Made by a program: the position numbers and the translations under genes. The notes under the pieces were generated by a model. The model had not been told where the DNA came from. It made no database searches and saw nothing but the letters and a program-made list of their open reading frames with translations. A stretch of 64,000 bases of DNA from Nonomuraea gerenzanensis. GTDB lineage: Bacteria; Actinomycetota; Actinomycetes; Streptosporangiales; Streptosporangiaceae. Shown here piece by piece: positions 45,585 through 53,200 of the stretch. Within the stretch, counting starts at the first letter, position 1; every line of letters starts with the position of its first letter. Location: contig NZ_CP084058.1 of NCBI RefSeq assembly GCF_020215645.1, positions 8,432,001 through 8,496,000 of the forward strand, read 5' to 3'.

Positions 45585-46423
45585 TGGCAGGGAGGGCCGC
45601 GCGGCTGCACCTCACGCACGCGCGGGTCAGCCAGGTGATCAAGCAGCAGGAACGGAAGATCGGCGCCGAACTGTTCTACCGGACCAGCCGCAGCGTACGG
45701 CTGACGCGGATCGGCGAGCAGCTCAGAGACGAACTCCTCCCCCTGTACGCCGGGCTCAAGGACAGCATGCGGCGCGCCCGACTGGCCGCCCAAGGCGTCA
45801 CCGGTGTGCTCCGCGTCGGCATGCTTCCCGTCAACGCCCACGACCTGCGCCCCTATTGGGACGCCTTCCGTGCCCGCCATCCGCAGTGGCGGCTGCACAT
45901 CCAGAGCGTCCGCTTCGGGGAGACCTTCGCCCCGCTGCGCCGCGGAGACATCGACGTCATGGTCGCCTGGCTGCCGGTGGAGGAGCCCGACCTCACGGTG
46001 GGCCCGGTCCTGTTCACCGACCACCGGGTGCTGGCCGTCTCCGCGGACCACGAGCTCGCTCGGCGGACGTCGGTCTCGCTGGAGATGGTCGCCGACTTCC
46101 AGCACCCCGACAGCAGCGCCGTGCCTGGCTACTGGTACGACTCCTACGCGCCACGCCAGACCCGCCGCGGTCGCATGATCGAACGTGGCCCTGTCGTCCA
46201 AGACGCGGAGGACGCCCTCATCCGGACCAGCATGGCGGAGATCGTCACCCTTTTCCCCGCCCACGTGACCCGCTACTGGGTACGGCCGGGCATCGCCTAT
46301 CTGCCCGTCAAGGACGTGGGCGCACTGCCGTACGCCATGGTGTGGCGCAGCGGCGACACCGACAACGAACTCATCAGGTCCCTCGCACGGGTAGCCCATG
46401 ACCTCGGGAGTCTCAAGGGCTGA
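45585..46423 (+). pseudogene. LysR-type regulator, 5' end lost at the IS3 junction
   Basis: The frame enters at AGRAARLHLTHARVSQVIKQ QERKIGAELFYRTSRSVRLT, the middle of a LysR helix-turn-helix (usually FxRAAxxLxLTQPAVSxxI), and runs through a complete effector domain (TGVLRVGMLPVNAHDLRPYW to LIRSLARVAHDLGSLKG). About 25 N-terminal residues and the start are missing; they are not found on the other side of the IS3 element. Confidence 0.88.
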
Positions 46424-46537
46424 CGGAGCAAGGGGCTGACGGAGCACGAGGCGGCCCCCGCCGGTAAGCCAGGCTTACCGGACCATGACGCGATCCCTCG
46501 TTGATCCGCACGGCCGCGAAATCCCACGATGGGCGGC

Positions 46538-46908
46538 ATGACATCGACGATGGAAACCCTTCGCCGCGCCTTCGGCGGTGACATCCCCGAACCGGCCGCG
46601 GCCACAGGCCCACGCATGAGGGGCCTGCTCGAGGGTCTGCCGGCACGGCCGGGCGGCCGGACCGACCACTGGTCGTTCCTGTTCGGCCAGATCGCGATCC
46701 ACAGCCTGATCGTGCTGCTTGTCACCGGGATCCTCCTGACCTTCTTCTACGACCCCGACACCTCCCGGGTGATCTGCCAAGGCGCCTACACCCCGCTGCG
46801 TGGCTGGAGGTGCGCGGCGGCCTGCTGATGCGGCAGTCCCTTCCACCACTGGGCCACGCTGATCACCGCTGTTTGGTGCAGGCTCGGTCACGGCTTTGCG
46901 ACGCGTGA
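46538..46908 (+). pseudogene. Cytochrome b (QcrB-like) remnant
   Basis: MTSTMETLRRAFGGDIPEPA..., then PGGRTDHWSFLFGQIAIHSL IVLLVTGILLTFFYDPDTSR and YTPLRG match the N-terminal membrane helix of actinobacterial bc1-complex cytochrome b. The rest is fragments in shifted frames (VRGGLLMRQ; FHHWATLITAVWCRLGHGF), with the first haem histidines but large deletions. Not functional. Confidence 0.8.
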
Positions 46909-46916
46909 CGGCCGGT

Positions 46917-47276
46917 TTAGACGTGGGTGAGTGCTCGGGCGGAGGCTTCGAGGATGTCACCCAGAGCGGTGCGGGCTCGGGTGAGGTCGGCTATGCGGGA
47001 GTCCAACTCGGCGTACTGGGTTCTGAGGTGGTCGAGAACGCAGGCCTGGAGCTCGGTGCCGTTGCCGACGAAGCAGGGCATGAGCTCGCGGATGACCTTG
47101 GTAGGAAGCCCTGCGGCGAGCAGGGTACGGATGCGGGCGACGGTGGCAGGGGCCTCGGGATCGTAATGGCGGTGGCCGCCTTCGCTGCGGTGGGAGGTGA
47201 GCAGCCCCTGGGCCTCGTAGTAGCGGAGGAGACGTACGGCCACGCCTGTTTCGCGGGACAACTCCCCGATCTTCAT
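46917..47276 (-). CDS. MerR-family regulator
   Basis: A 119-residue regulator: MKIGELSRETGVAVRLLRYY EAQGLLTSHRSEGGHRHYDP (winged helix) and a coiled coil (LRTQYAELDSRIADLTRART). No metal-type cysteines at the C terminus (single Cys in MPCFVG and QACVL). It is divergent from the small monooxygenase at 47341 and probably controls it. ATG at 47274-47276. Confidence 0.92.
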   Translation of the reverse strand: MKIGELSRETGVAVRLLRYYEAQGLLTSHRSEGGHRHYDPEAPATVARIRTLLAAGLPTKVIRELMPCFVGNGTELQACVLDHLRTQYAELDSRIADLTRARTALGDILEASARALTHV

Positions 47277-47301
47277 GTGACCCACCTCATAGGGCGGCGG
47301 C

Positions 47302-47340
47302 TTGAATCTGACATCTATGTCACATCCTAACGTTGATCAC
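47302..47340 (+). promoter_or_regulatory. MerR-type operator/promoter of the monooxygenase gene
   Basis: A perfect inverted repeat TGACATCTATGTCA (47309-47322) lies between -35 TTGAAT (47302-47307) and a -10 candidate TAACGT (47328-47333), a 20-bp spacer. The ATG at 47341 is where transcription would start, and no Shine-Dalgarno is present, so the mRNA may be leaderless. Confidence 0.6.
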
Positions 47341-47670
47341 ATGACGACGACTTCGACTGCGCCAGCGCCCGTTTCGCTCTACGGATTCCTGACCCCCAAG
47401 CCCGGACACGCCGACGAGCTCAGGAAACTCCTGATGGACCTCGTCGAGCCGTCTCGAGGGCACGAGGGCAACCTTCAATACCACCTCCACGAGCAGGAGG
47501 ACGGCCGATTCTTCCTCTATGAGGTCTGGCGTTCGCAGGAGGACCTCGACCGGCACAACGCGACCCCACTGCTGCACGCCTTCATGGACGAACTGCCCGA
47601 GCACATCGAAGGAGCGCCCGAGGCCTACTTTGGCGCGATGAGGAGTCCCTATCCGGCCATCGTGGCCTGA
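47341..47670 (+). CDS. Antibiotic-biosynthesis-monooxygenase (ABM) domain protein
   Basis: A 109-residue single-domain protein: VSLYGFLTPKPGHADELRKL, EPSRGHEGNLQYHLHEQEDG RFFLYEVWRSQEDLDRHNAT PLLHAF. These are the ABM ferredoxin-like fold signatures (E-x-W-x-s-x-x-a-x-x-x-H). Such proteins act as cofactor-free monooxygenases or quinone-related detoxifiers. It is divergent from, and probably controlled by, the adjacent MerR regulator. Confidence 0.88.
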   Translation: MTTTSTAPAPVSLYGFLTPKPGHADELRKLLMDLVEPSRGHEGNLQYHLHEQEDGRFFLYEVWRSQEDLDRHNATPLLHAFMDELPEHIEGAPEAYFGAMRSPYPAIVA

Positions 47671-47689
47671 CCGAGCTCGCAACGGACTC

Positions 47690-47848
47690 GGAAGGGTTCC
47701 TGACGGAGTCAGAGTTGGCCAGTCGGAGCCAGCAGATGAGGCCGCAGGCCAGGCTGAGAAAGGCTTCGTGGATGTCGTCGCGGATCTCCCAGCGGATGCG
47801 CAGTCGGCGGAACCAGTGCAACCCGAGTTCCGCGGTTTGTGGGCACAT
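47690..47848 (-). pseudogene. IS5-family transposase C-terminal fragment
   Basis: Minus strand: LHWFRRLRIRWEIRDDIHEA FLSLACGLICWLRL, the conserved end of IS5-type transposases (FRRLRIRWExRxDIHxAFLxLxCxLIC). The rest is absent. Confidence 0.85.
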
Positions 47849-47977
47849 GAAGCTTGATCGTCTGGTGTTGGTGCTGGCTGATGGGGCTGTGGATAACTGT
47901 CTGAGCGCGAAAATGTGGGCACACGACTGTTAGCGATTCAGCTGCGCAAGCTGTGCTATGTGCCGGATGATGCGGGC

Positions 47978-48055
47978 ATGTATCTGCGGAAGACGCAGCG
48001 ACGCAACGGCGACGGCAGCGTGGCGCGGTATCCGCAGCTGGCCAACAACCGGCGG
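47978..48055 (+). pseudogene. IS1634-like transposase N-terminal fragment
   Basis: MYLRKTQRRNGDGSVARYPQ LANNRR matches the start of IS1634-family transposases; sequence then changes to a Tn3 remnant. Confidence 0.6.
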
Positions 48056-48149
48056 ACTTTGGCGGCATTGCGACGTCGCAGTCCTTGAACAGCTGGGCCT
48101 GGGCGGGAGTGAGGGGCCCTACCACACCTTCCCCGACACGGACAGCGCC

Positions 48150-48760
48150 GTGGCAGCATCGACAGATCCAGCAGATGCGCGTCCAACGCGCGCAGGTACA
48201 TCAGCTTGTCGATCGCCAGCTTGATCGACGCCGGTGTCGCCTCCACCGCCGGCGTCGTCAGCCACGCCAGCCGGGTCGCCCCGATCTCCGGATCGTGCAC
48301 CAGCAGCCGGTCCAGATCCGCCCGCATCGGCCTGGCCAGCAAATGATCAACCCTCTCCGACGTCAACGCGCCCGCGCCGGTCCGAGCGGTCGCGACCATC
48401 TCCATCAGCGTGACCACGCCCGGCCGCACCATGCGCGCGCTGATCAGGAACTCCGCCGCCTGATGAAACAGCAGCGACGGTGAGTCGTGCTCCATCGCCC
48501 GGTCCAGCAGGAACTGTTCCAGCTCTTTCAGCGTCTCGCCCCTGGTCGGAACCGGTTTCCAGTCCAGATACTTCAGCACCAGCTTCAGATGATCACTGCG
48601 GGTCTGCGCCCGCCGCCCGTACTGCTCCAGCATCCCCGGATACACCGCCAACTGGTTCGCCAGCCGAAGCACCGTCGCCTGCGGCACCGCCCAGATGCCA
48701 TGGGGAACGAAACCCAGCCACGGTAACGTGCACAGCTGGACGGCAAGCCCCAAACGCGCC
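48150..48760 (-). pseudogene. Tn3-family transposase remnant (third copy)
   Basis: Minus strand: GLAVQLCTLPWLGFVPHGIW, RAQTRSDHLKLVLKYLDWKP, TLKELEQFLLDRAMEHDSPS and IDKLMYLRALDAHLLDLSML P match residues ~45-270 of the 22-25 kb transposase, about 60% alike by eye. The extreme N terminus and everything after ~270 are missing. It keeps the tryptophan in LPWLGF that is a stop codon in the first copy. Confidence 0.88.
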
Positions 48761-49148
48761 GCGGATGCTCATAGGAGAAGAACTGGGTCGCCAACCCCAT
48801 CAACCTCCACGGAAGCACTACAACCAGTACGAACCGTAGCGGCAAAGATCGTTAACCGTCCCAGAAAGGCGAATAACTGCAGGTCATAGATAGGTTCGTT
48901 GGATTATCCGCGATTGCTACCGGAACCCCCTCGAACCGGCGACAGGTGGCACAGACGGCTGCTCCGCGCAGGCCCGTGGCAGCCGCACCGGTGTTGAGGC
49001 GGGCCCGGCCCCGGGTAGGGCTAGGACAAGCGCCAATGGAACGTTCCCGCAGCGCCGAGACAGATTTTGGCAATGAGGGCGCGCGCAGGAGCCACGAGGA
49101 GATTAAATGGTTTCCTGGTAGGAAATAGGTACTACGAGGTGATGCTCC
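48761..49148. other. Gap holding a transposon end
   Basis: Contains the terminal repeat at 48892-48929 and, at 49133-49139, a GAGGTGA Shine-Dalgarno for the sulfite oxidase. No gene seen. Confidence 0.5.
48892..48929 (-). repeat. Tn3-family terminal inverted repeat (third copy)
   Basis: Reverse complement starts GGGGTTCCGGTAGCAATCGC and ends ...ccaacgaacct. The outer 17 bp differ at one position from the 14954/25202 ends and the inner CCAACGAA block is identical; the middle is diverged. Confidence 0.8.
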
Positions 49149-50195
49149 ATGAAGCAAGCCGTCGCGGCGATCGTCAAGCCGCTGCCCGACCACCTGTTCA
49201 GGGTCCACGGCAACAGCGCCGAGACGCGCTGGGAAGCCATGGCGGGTCTCGGCTACCACACGCCGAACGACCGGTTCTTCGTCCGGAACCACACCTTCAC
49301 CCCGCTCATCGACGTCACCACCTGGCGGCTGAGCATCCACGGGGAAGGCGTGCGATGTCCGCGCGAGTTCAGCTACGAGGAGTTGCGCGCCATGCCGTCG
49401 CGCACGTACGACGTGGCGATCGAATGCGCGGGCAACGGGCGGCGCTTCTACCGGACGCAGCAGCACGACGGCGCTCCGGGCACCCAGTGGGGGCTGGGCG
49501 CGATCGGGGTGGCGCGGTGGCGCGGGGTGCCGCTGAAGTACCTGCTCAGCCAGGCCGGAGTGCGGCCGGAGGCGGTGGACGTGCTGCCCGTCGGGCTCGA
49601 CGCGCCGTTCGAGGAGCATGGTCACGTACGCCGGCCGCTGCCCGTCGGCAAGGCCATGGACGACGTGCTCGTCGCGTATGAAATGAACGGCGTTCCGCTG
49701 CCGCCCGACCATGGATTTCCGGCACGCCTGGTGGTGCCGGGATGGGTGGGAATCGCGTCGATCAAATGGCTCGGCGAGCTGGAAGTCGCCACGCAGCCGC
49801 TCTTCACGGCGTGGAACACGGTCTTTTATCGGGACGTCACGACGCAGCCGGTCAAGAGCGCTTTCGAGCTGCCCTGGAATGCCCGCCTGCCCGTCGGTCG
49901 CCCGCACATCCTGCGCGGCAGGTCCTGGTCCGGGCGGGGCAGGATCGTCCGGGTGGAAGTCAGCTTCGACGGCGGGCTTCACTGGCGACCGGCCGAGCAT
50001 CACGGACAGCACCTGGTCAAGGCCTGGTTGCCGTGGCACGTCGCGTGGGCTCCGCAACGTACGGGCACGCGCATGCTGATGGCGCGCGCCACCGACGAGA
50101 CCGGCGCCACACAGCCGCTCACCACGCCGCGTCACCCGTTCGGATACCACTTCGACGCGGTCGTGCAACATCCCATTCACGTCGTCAATGGATAG
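49149..50195 (+). CDS. Sulfite oxidase-family molybdopterin enzyme
   Basis: A 348-residue molybdenum-cofactor oxidoreductase. The Moco domain has DRFFVRNHTFTPLIDVTTWR, the molybdenum-coordinating cysteine in VAIECAGNGR, and VPGWVGIASIKWLGELEVA. A C-terminal Ig-like dimerisation domain (GRIVRVEVSFDGGLHWRPAE) follows. No Tat signal or haem domain is seen, so it is a cytoplasmic plant-type sulfite oxidase-like enzyme; the substrate could be sulfite or another S/N-oxide. ATG 49149 has GAGGTGA upstream. It starts the conserved-looking region after the mobile-DNA zone. Confidence 0.92.
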   Translation: MKQAVAAIVKPLPDHLFRVHGNSAETRWEAMAGLGYHTPNDRFFVRNHTFTPLIDVTTWRLSIHGEGVRCPREFSYEELRAMPSRTYDVAIECAGNGRRFYRTQQHDGAPGTQWGLGAIGVARWRGVPLKYLLSQAGVRPEAVDVLPVGLDAPFEEHGHVRRPLPVGKAMDDVLVAYEMNGVPLPPDHGFPARLVVPGWVGIASIKWLGELEVATQPLFTAWNTVFYRDVTTQPVKSAFELPWNARLPVGRPHILRGRSWSGRGRIVRVEVSFDGGLHWRPAEHHGQHLVKAWLPWHVAWAPQRTGTRMLMARATDETGATQPLTTPRHPFGYHFDAVVQHPIHVVNG

Positions 50196-50336
50196 GCAAT
50201 TGTCACCGATCCGGGCTGAGCTGGCCATTTCTTTACCGTGCGTACGACCCACGCGAATTCATCTGAAAGACTCGCGCAGAAACCTTCCAGAAATCCCGTG
50301 ATGTGATGCTGTCCGCACCCGGGAAAAGGAGAGCCG

Positions 50337-51968
50337 ATGCGCCAGTTGACCGCACTCGACGCCCAGTTCCTCAATGTCGAGACGCCGACGACCGCCGCAC
50401 ACGTGGCCGGGCTGGCGATCCTCGACTCGGCGGACGGCGCGGTCACCAGAAGGGCCCTGGCAGAGCTCCTCCTCGACCGCGTCCACCTCTCCCCCGCGCT
50501 CAGCCTGCGCCTGGCCGAGGTGCCGCTCGGCCTCGACCACCCCTACTGGGCGGCCGACCCCCACTTCGACATCGACAACCACCTCTTCGAGCTCACCCTG
50601 CCCCTGCCCGGGGACGACTGGCAGCTCGCCGAAGCCGTCGCCCAGGTCCACGCCCGCCGGCTCGACCGGGCGCATCCGCTGTGGGAGATGCACCTGATCC
50701 ATGGGCTGGGCGATGGGAAGGTGGCCGTCTACACGAAGGTGCACCATGCCGCGATCGACGGGGTCTCGGGCGCCGAGACCCTCGCCACGCTGCTCGACCT
50801 GACCCCGGACGGGCACCTGACGTCGAGGAGGTGCCGCCCGACAGCCAGGAACGGGTCCCCCGCGCAAGCCGCTGGTGCCGGCTCGGCCCGCATACACGGC
50901 CCCGACCCGGCCCACACGCGTGCGACCGAGCCGTCGGGCTCACGTGACACCGACCCCGCCACCACCTCCCACGACCTCGCCCCAGCCCACCCCCGCACCC
51001 ACGACGCCCCCACCCTCATCGGCATGCTGACCGGCGCCGCCCTCCGCACCGCCACCCACCCCGTCCGCGCCATCCAATCGGCCGTGAAAGCCGCAGGCGA
51101 CCTCGACGCCATCCCCGTGATAGGAGCCATCCCCGGCGCCAACCTGGTGGCCAAAGCCGCCCGCATGGTGGCACGCGACCAGCACCGCCGCCCCGACCTG
51201 CCCGCCTTGGTCGTCCCCCGCACCCCGCTCAACGGCCCGATCAGCGCCCGCCGCCACCTCTCGTTCGGCTCGCTCCCGCTCAAGGACGTCAAGAAGGTCG
51301 CCAAGGCCAACGGCATGAGCGTGAACGACGTCGTCATGACCCTGTGCACCTCCGCCCTGCGCTCCTGGCTGCGCGAGCGGAACGCGCTCCCCGAGGCGCC
51401 GCTGGTGGTGGCCGTGCCCGTGGCGGTCCGCAGGGCGAAGGCGCAGGACCTGATGGGCAACCAGATCTCGGCCATGGTCGCCCCCATGCCCACGAACCTC
51501 CCCGACCCGAGGGAACGCCTGCAGGCCGTGGGCACCGCCATGGGCAGGGCCAAGCGGCGCTTCGCGCTGGCGCCGGCGACGTGGCTGAACGAGCTGTGCT
51601 CGCTGCTGCCCGCGCCGGTCACGACCCTCGTGACCCCGGCGATCTTCCGGCTGGCGGGCATGGCGTGCCCGCCGATCAACCTCATCGTCAGCAACGTGCC
51701 GGGCCCGCAGTTCCCGCTGTACCTGTGCGGCGGCCGGGTGCTGTCGTACTATCCGCTGTCCGTCCTGACCGACATGAGCGGCGGCCTGAACATCACCTGC
51801 TTCTCCTACGACGGCATGCTCGACTTCGGCATCGTGGCCTGCCCCGAGCGGGCGGACGACGTGTGGGGCCTGCTGGAGCACCTGCGCACGGCGCTGGACG
51901 AGCTGCTAGACGAGCGAGTGAGCGATGAGTTCCGCGACGGCGTCGGGGTCGATCTGGTGGCCCGTTAG
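50337..51968 (+). CDS. Wax ester synthase/diacylglycerol acyltransferase (WS/DGAT)
   Basis: A 543-residue acyltransferase that joins acyl-CoA to diacylglycerol or fatty alcohol for storage lipid. It begins RQLTALDAQFLNVETPTTAA H, has the catalytic VHHAAIDGVSGAE (HHxxxDG), MSVNDVVMTLCTSALRSWL and the C-terminal NLIVSNVPGPQFPLYLCGGR V block. A proline/threonine-rich linker at ~160-235 is longer than usual. The Shine-Dalgarno AAAGGAG precedes the ATG. Its 3' end overlaps a convergent tetR by 63 bp. Confidence 0.95.
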   Translation: MRQLTALDAQFLNVETPTTAAHVAGLAILDSADGAVTRRALAELLLDRVHLSPALSLRLAEVPLGLDHPYWAADPHFDIDNHLFELTLPLPGDDWQLAEAVAQVHARRLDRAHPLWEMHLIHGLGDGKVAVYTKVHHAAIDGVSGAETLATLLDLTPDGHLTSRRCRPTARNGSPAQAAGAGSARIHGPDPAHTRATEPSGSRDTDPATTSHDLAPAHPRTHDAPTLIGMLTGAALRTATHPVRAIQSAVKAAGDLDAIPVIGAIPGANLVAKAARMVARDQHRRPDLPALVVPRTPLNGPISARRHLSFGSLPLKDVKKVAKANGMSVNDVVMTLCTSALRSWLRERNALPEAPLVVAVPVAVRRAKAQDLMGNQISAMVAPMPTNLPDPRERLQAVGTAMGRAKRRFALAPATWLNELCSLLPAPVTTLVTPAIFRLAGMACPPINLIVSNVPGPQFPLYLCGGRVLSYYPLSVLTDMSGGLNITCFSYDGMLDFGIVACPERADDVWGLLEHLRTALDELLDERVSDEFRDGVGVDLVAR

Positions 51969-52448
51969 CTGGCAGAGGTTCTCCTGGTAGATCAGGACTG
52001 CGGCGAACGTGGCCGCCGCCACCTCCAGCCGGGCCGCGTCCCCGCGCGCCCCCGGCAGAGCCAGCCCCAGGGCGAACCTGGCGCGCCTGACCAGCTCGCC
52101 GTTGAGCCGTCCGAGGCGTTCCTTGACGGAGCCGTGCGTGTCGGCCTCGCGGAACAGGATGCGCCGCATCGCCGGCGAGGCGCGCAGCGGCAGCACGCGC
52201 GCCAGCCGGGAGAGGGTGCCGGCCGGATCGCCGGGCACCGCGTCGACCTGGGTGTCCTCTTCGACGTGCGTGCGCTCGTTCACGAGGGCGACCAGCACGT
52301 CGATCTTACGCGGGAAGTAGTCGAAGACGAGTTCCTTGGGGACTTTCGCGAACTTCGCGATGACCGCGGTCGGGGTGGCCTCGTAACCGCCACCCGCGAA
52401 GAGCTCTTCGGCCGCGTCCAGGATGCGCGTACGCGCGTCACCGATCAC
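51906..52448 (-). CDS. TetR-family regulator
   Basis: About 180 residues: IGDARTRILDAAEELFAGGG YEATPTAVIAKFAKVPKELV FDYFPRK is a TetR helix-turn-helix (here with KVPKELVFDYF in the recognition helix). The ligand domain follows. I chose GTG 52446-52448 with CGGAG upstream; in-frame ATGs further upstream are possible. It converges on the WS/DGAT gene with a 63-bp overlap and could control lipid genes, which is inference. Confidence 0.85.
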   Translation of the reverse strand: MIGDARTRILDAAEELFAGGGYEATPTAVIAKFAKVPKELVFDYFPRKIDVLVALVNERTHVEEDTQVDAVPGDPAGTLSRLARVLPLRASPAMRRILFREADTHGSVKERLGRLNGELVRRARFALGLALPGARGDAARLEVAAATFAAVLIYQENLCQLTGHQIDPDAVAELIAHSLV

Positions 52449-52586
52449 CACAGCTCCGAACCATAGCCCCACCTGCGACTCCATCGCCATCACGGCAGAG
52501 CGAGAGGCGTCTGCCGAGCCGTGCTCGGTCCCGCCCCGGCGCACTCGGAACGCGAGTGACGCACACCGCGACGTTCGCGTACGATA

Positions 52587-52604
52587 TGAGACATAGATGT
52601 CTCA
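52587..52604. promoter_or_regulatory. Palindromic TetR operator
   Basis: TGAGACAT-AG-ATGTCTCA, a perfect 8+8 bp inverted repeat, lies 20 bp upstream of the tetR-efflux operon and right after a TACGAT -10-like hexamer (52580-52585). It is the likely autoregulatory operator. Confidence 0.7.
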
Positions 52605-52624
52605 AATGATACGCAGGTGTGCAT

Positions 52625-53200
52625 ATGGCAGCGACGCGTGACCAGATCATGAAGCTGGCGATCCAGCACCTCAACGAGAGCCCCACCGCCTCCATGGCGC
52701 AGCTCGCCGAGGCTGCCGGGATCAGCAGGGCCACCCTGCACCGCCACTTCAGCAACCGCGACGACCTGATGCTGGCCCTCGCCCACCGCGCCCACGACCA
52801 GTGGGAACGTCTCCAGCTGAGCAGCGGCATCGTGGCCGCGACCGCGTCCGGCGACCGCGCGGCGCTGGAGCGGGCCATGGACGCGCTGCTGGTGGGGCTG
52901 ATCGAGGTGGCCGACGAGTACGGGTTCGGCCTGACGGACGACCGTCTGGCGACCCATCCGGAGCTGAAGCGGCGGGCCGACGAGCTGGAGGAGCGGGAGG
53001 TCGCCTTCTACGCCGCCGCTCAACGCGCGGGCCTGCTGCGGCCCGGCCCGCCGGCCCGCTGGATCAGCAACGTGGTCTTCGGCCTGCTCGTGGCCGTACG
53101 GGAAAGCCTGCGCAACGGCGACGTCGCCCGCCGGGACGTCCCTGAGCTGCTCATCGGCACGTTCCAGCACGGCGCCGCACCTCAGCAGGGGGAACGATGA
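52625..53200 (+). CDS. TetR-family regulator of the efflux pump
   Basis: A 191-residue regulator with helix-turn-helix MAQLAEAAGISRATLHRHFS NRDDLMLALAHRA. Its stop overlaps the start of the DHA2 pump (ATGA). A local repressor responding to a pump substrate is the usual role. ATG 52625 chosen; an ATG two codons earlier exists. Confidence 0.92.
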   Translation: MAATRDQIMKLAIQHLNESPTASMAQLAEAAGISRATLHRHFSNRDDLMLALAHRAHDQWERLQLSSGIVAATASGDRAALERAMDALLVGLIEVADEYGFGLTDDRLATHPELKRRADELEEREVAFYAAAQRAGLLRPGPPARWISNVVFGLLVAVRESLRNGDVARRDVPELLIGTFQHGAAPQQGER

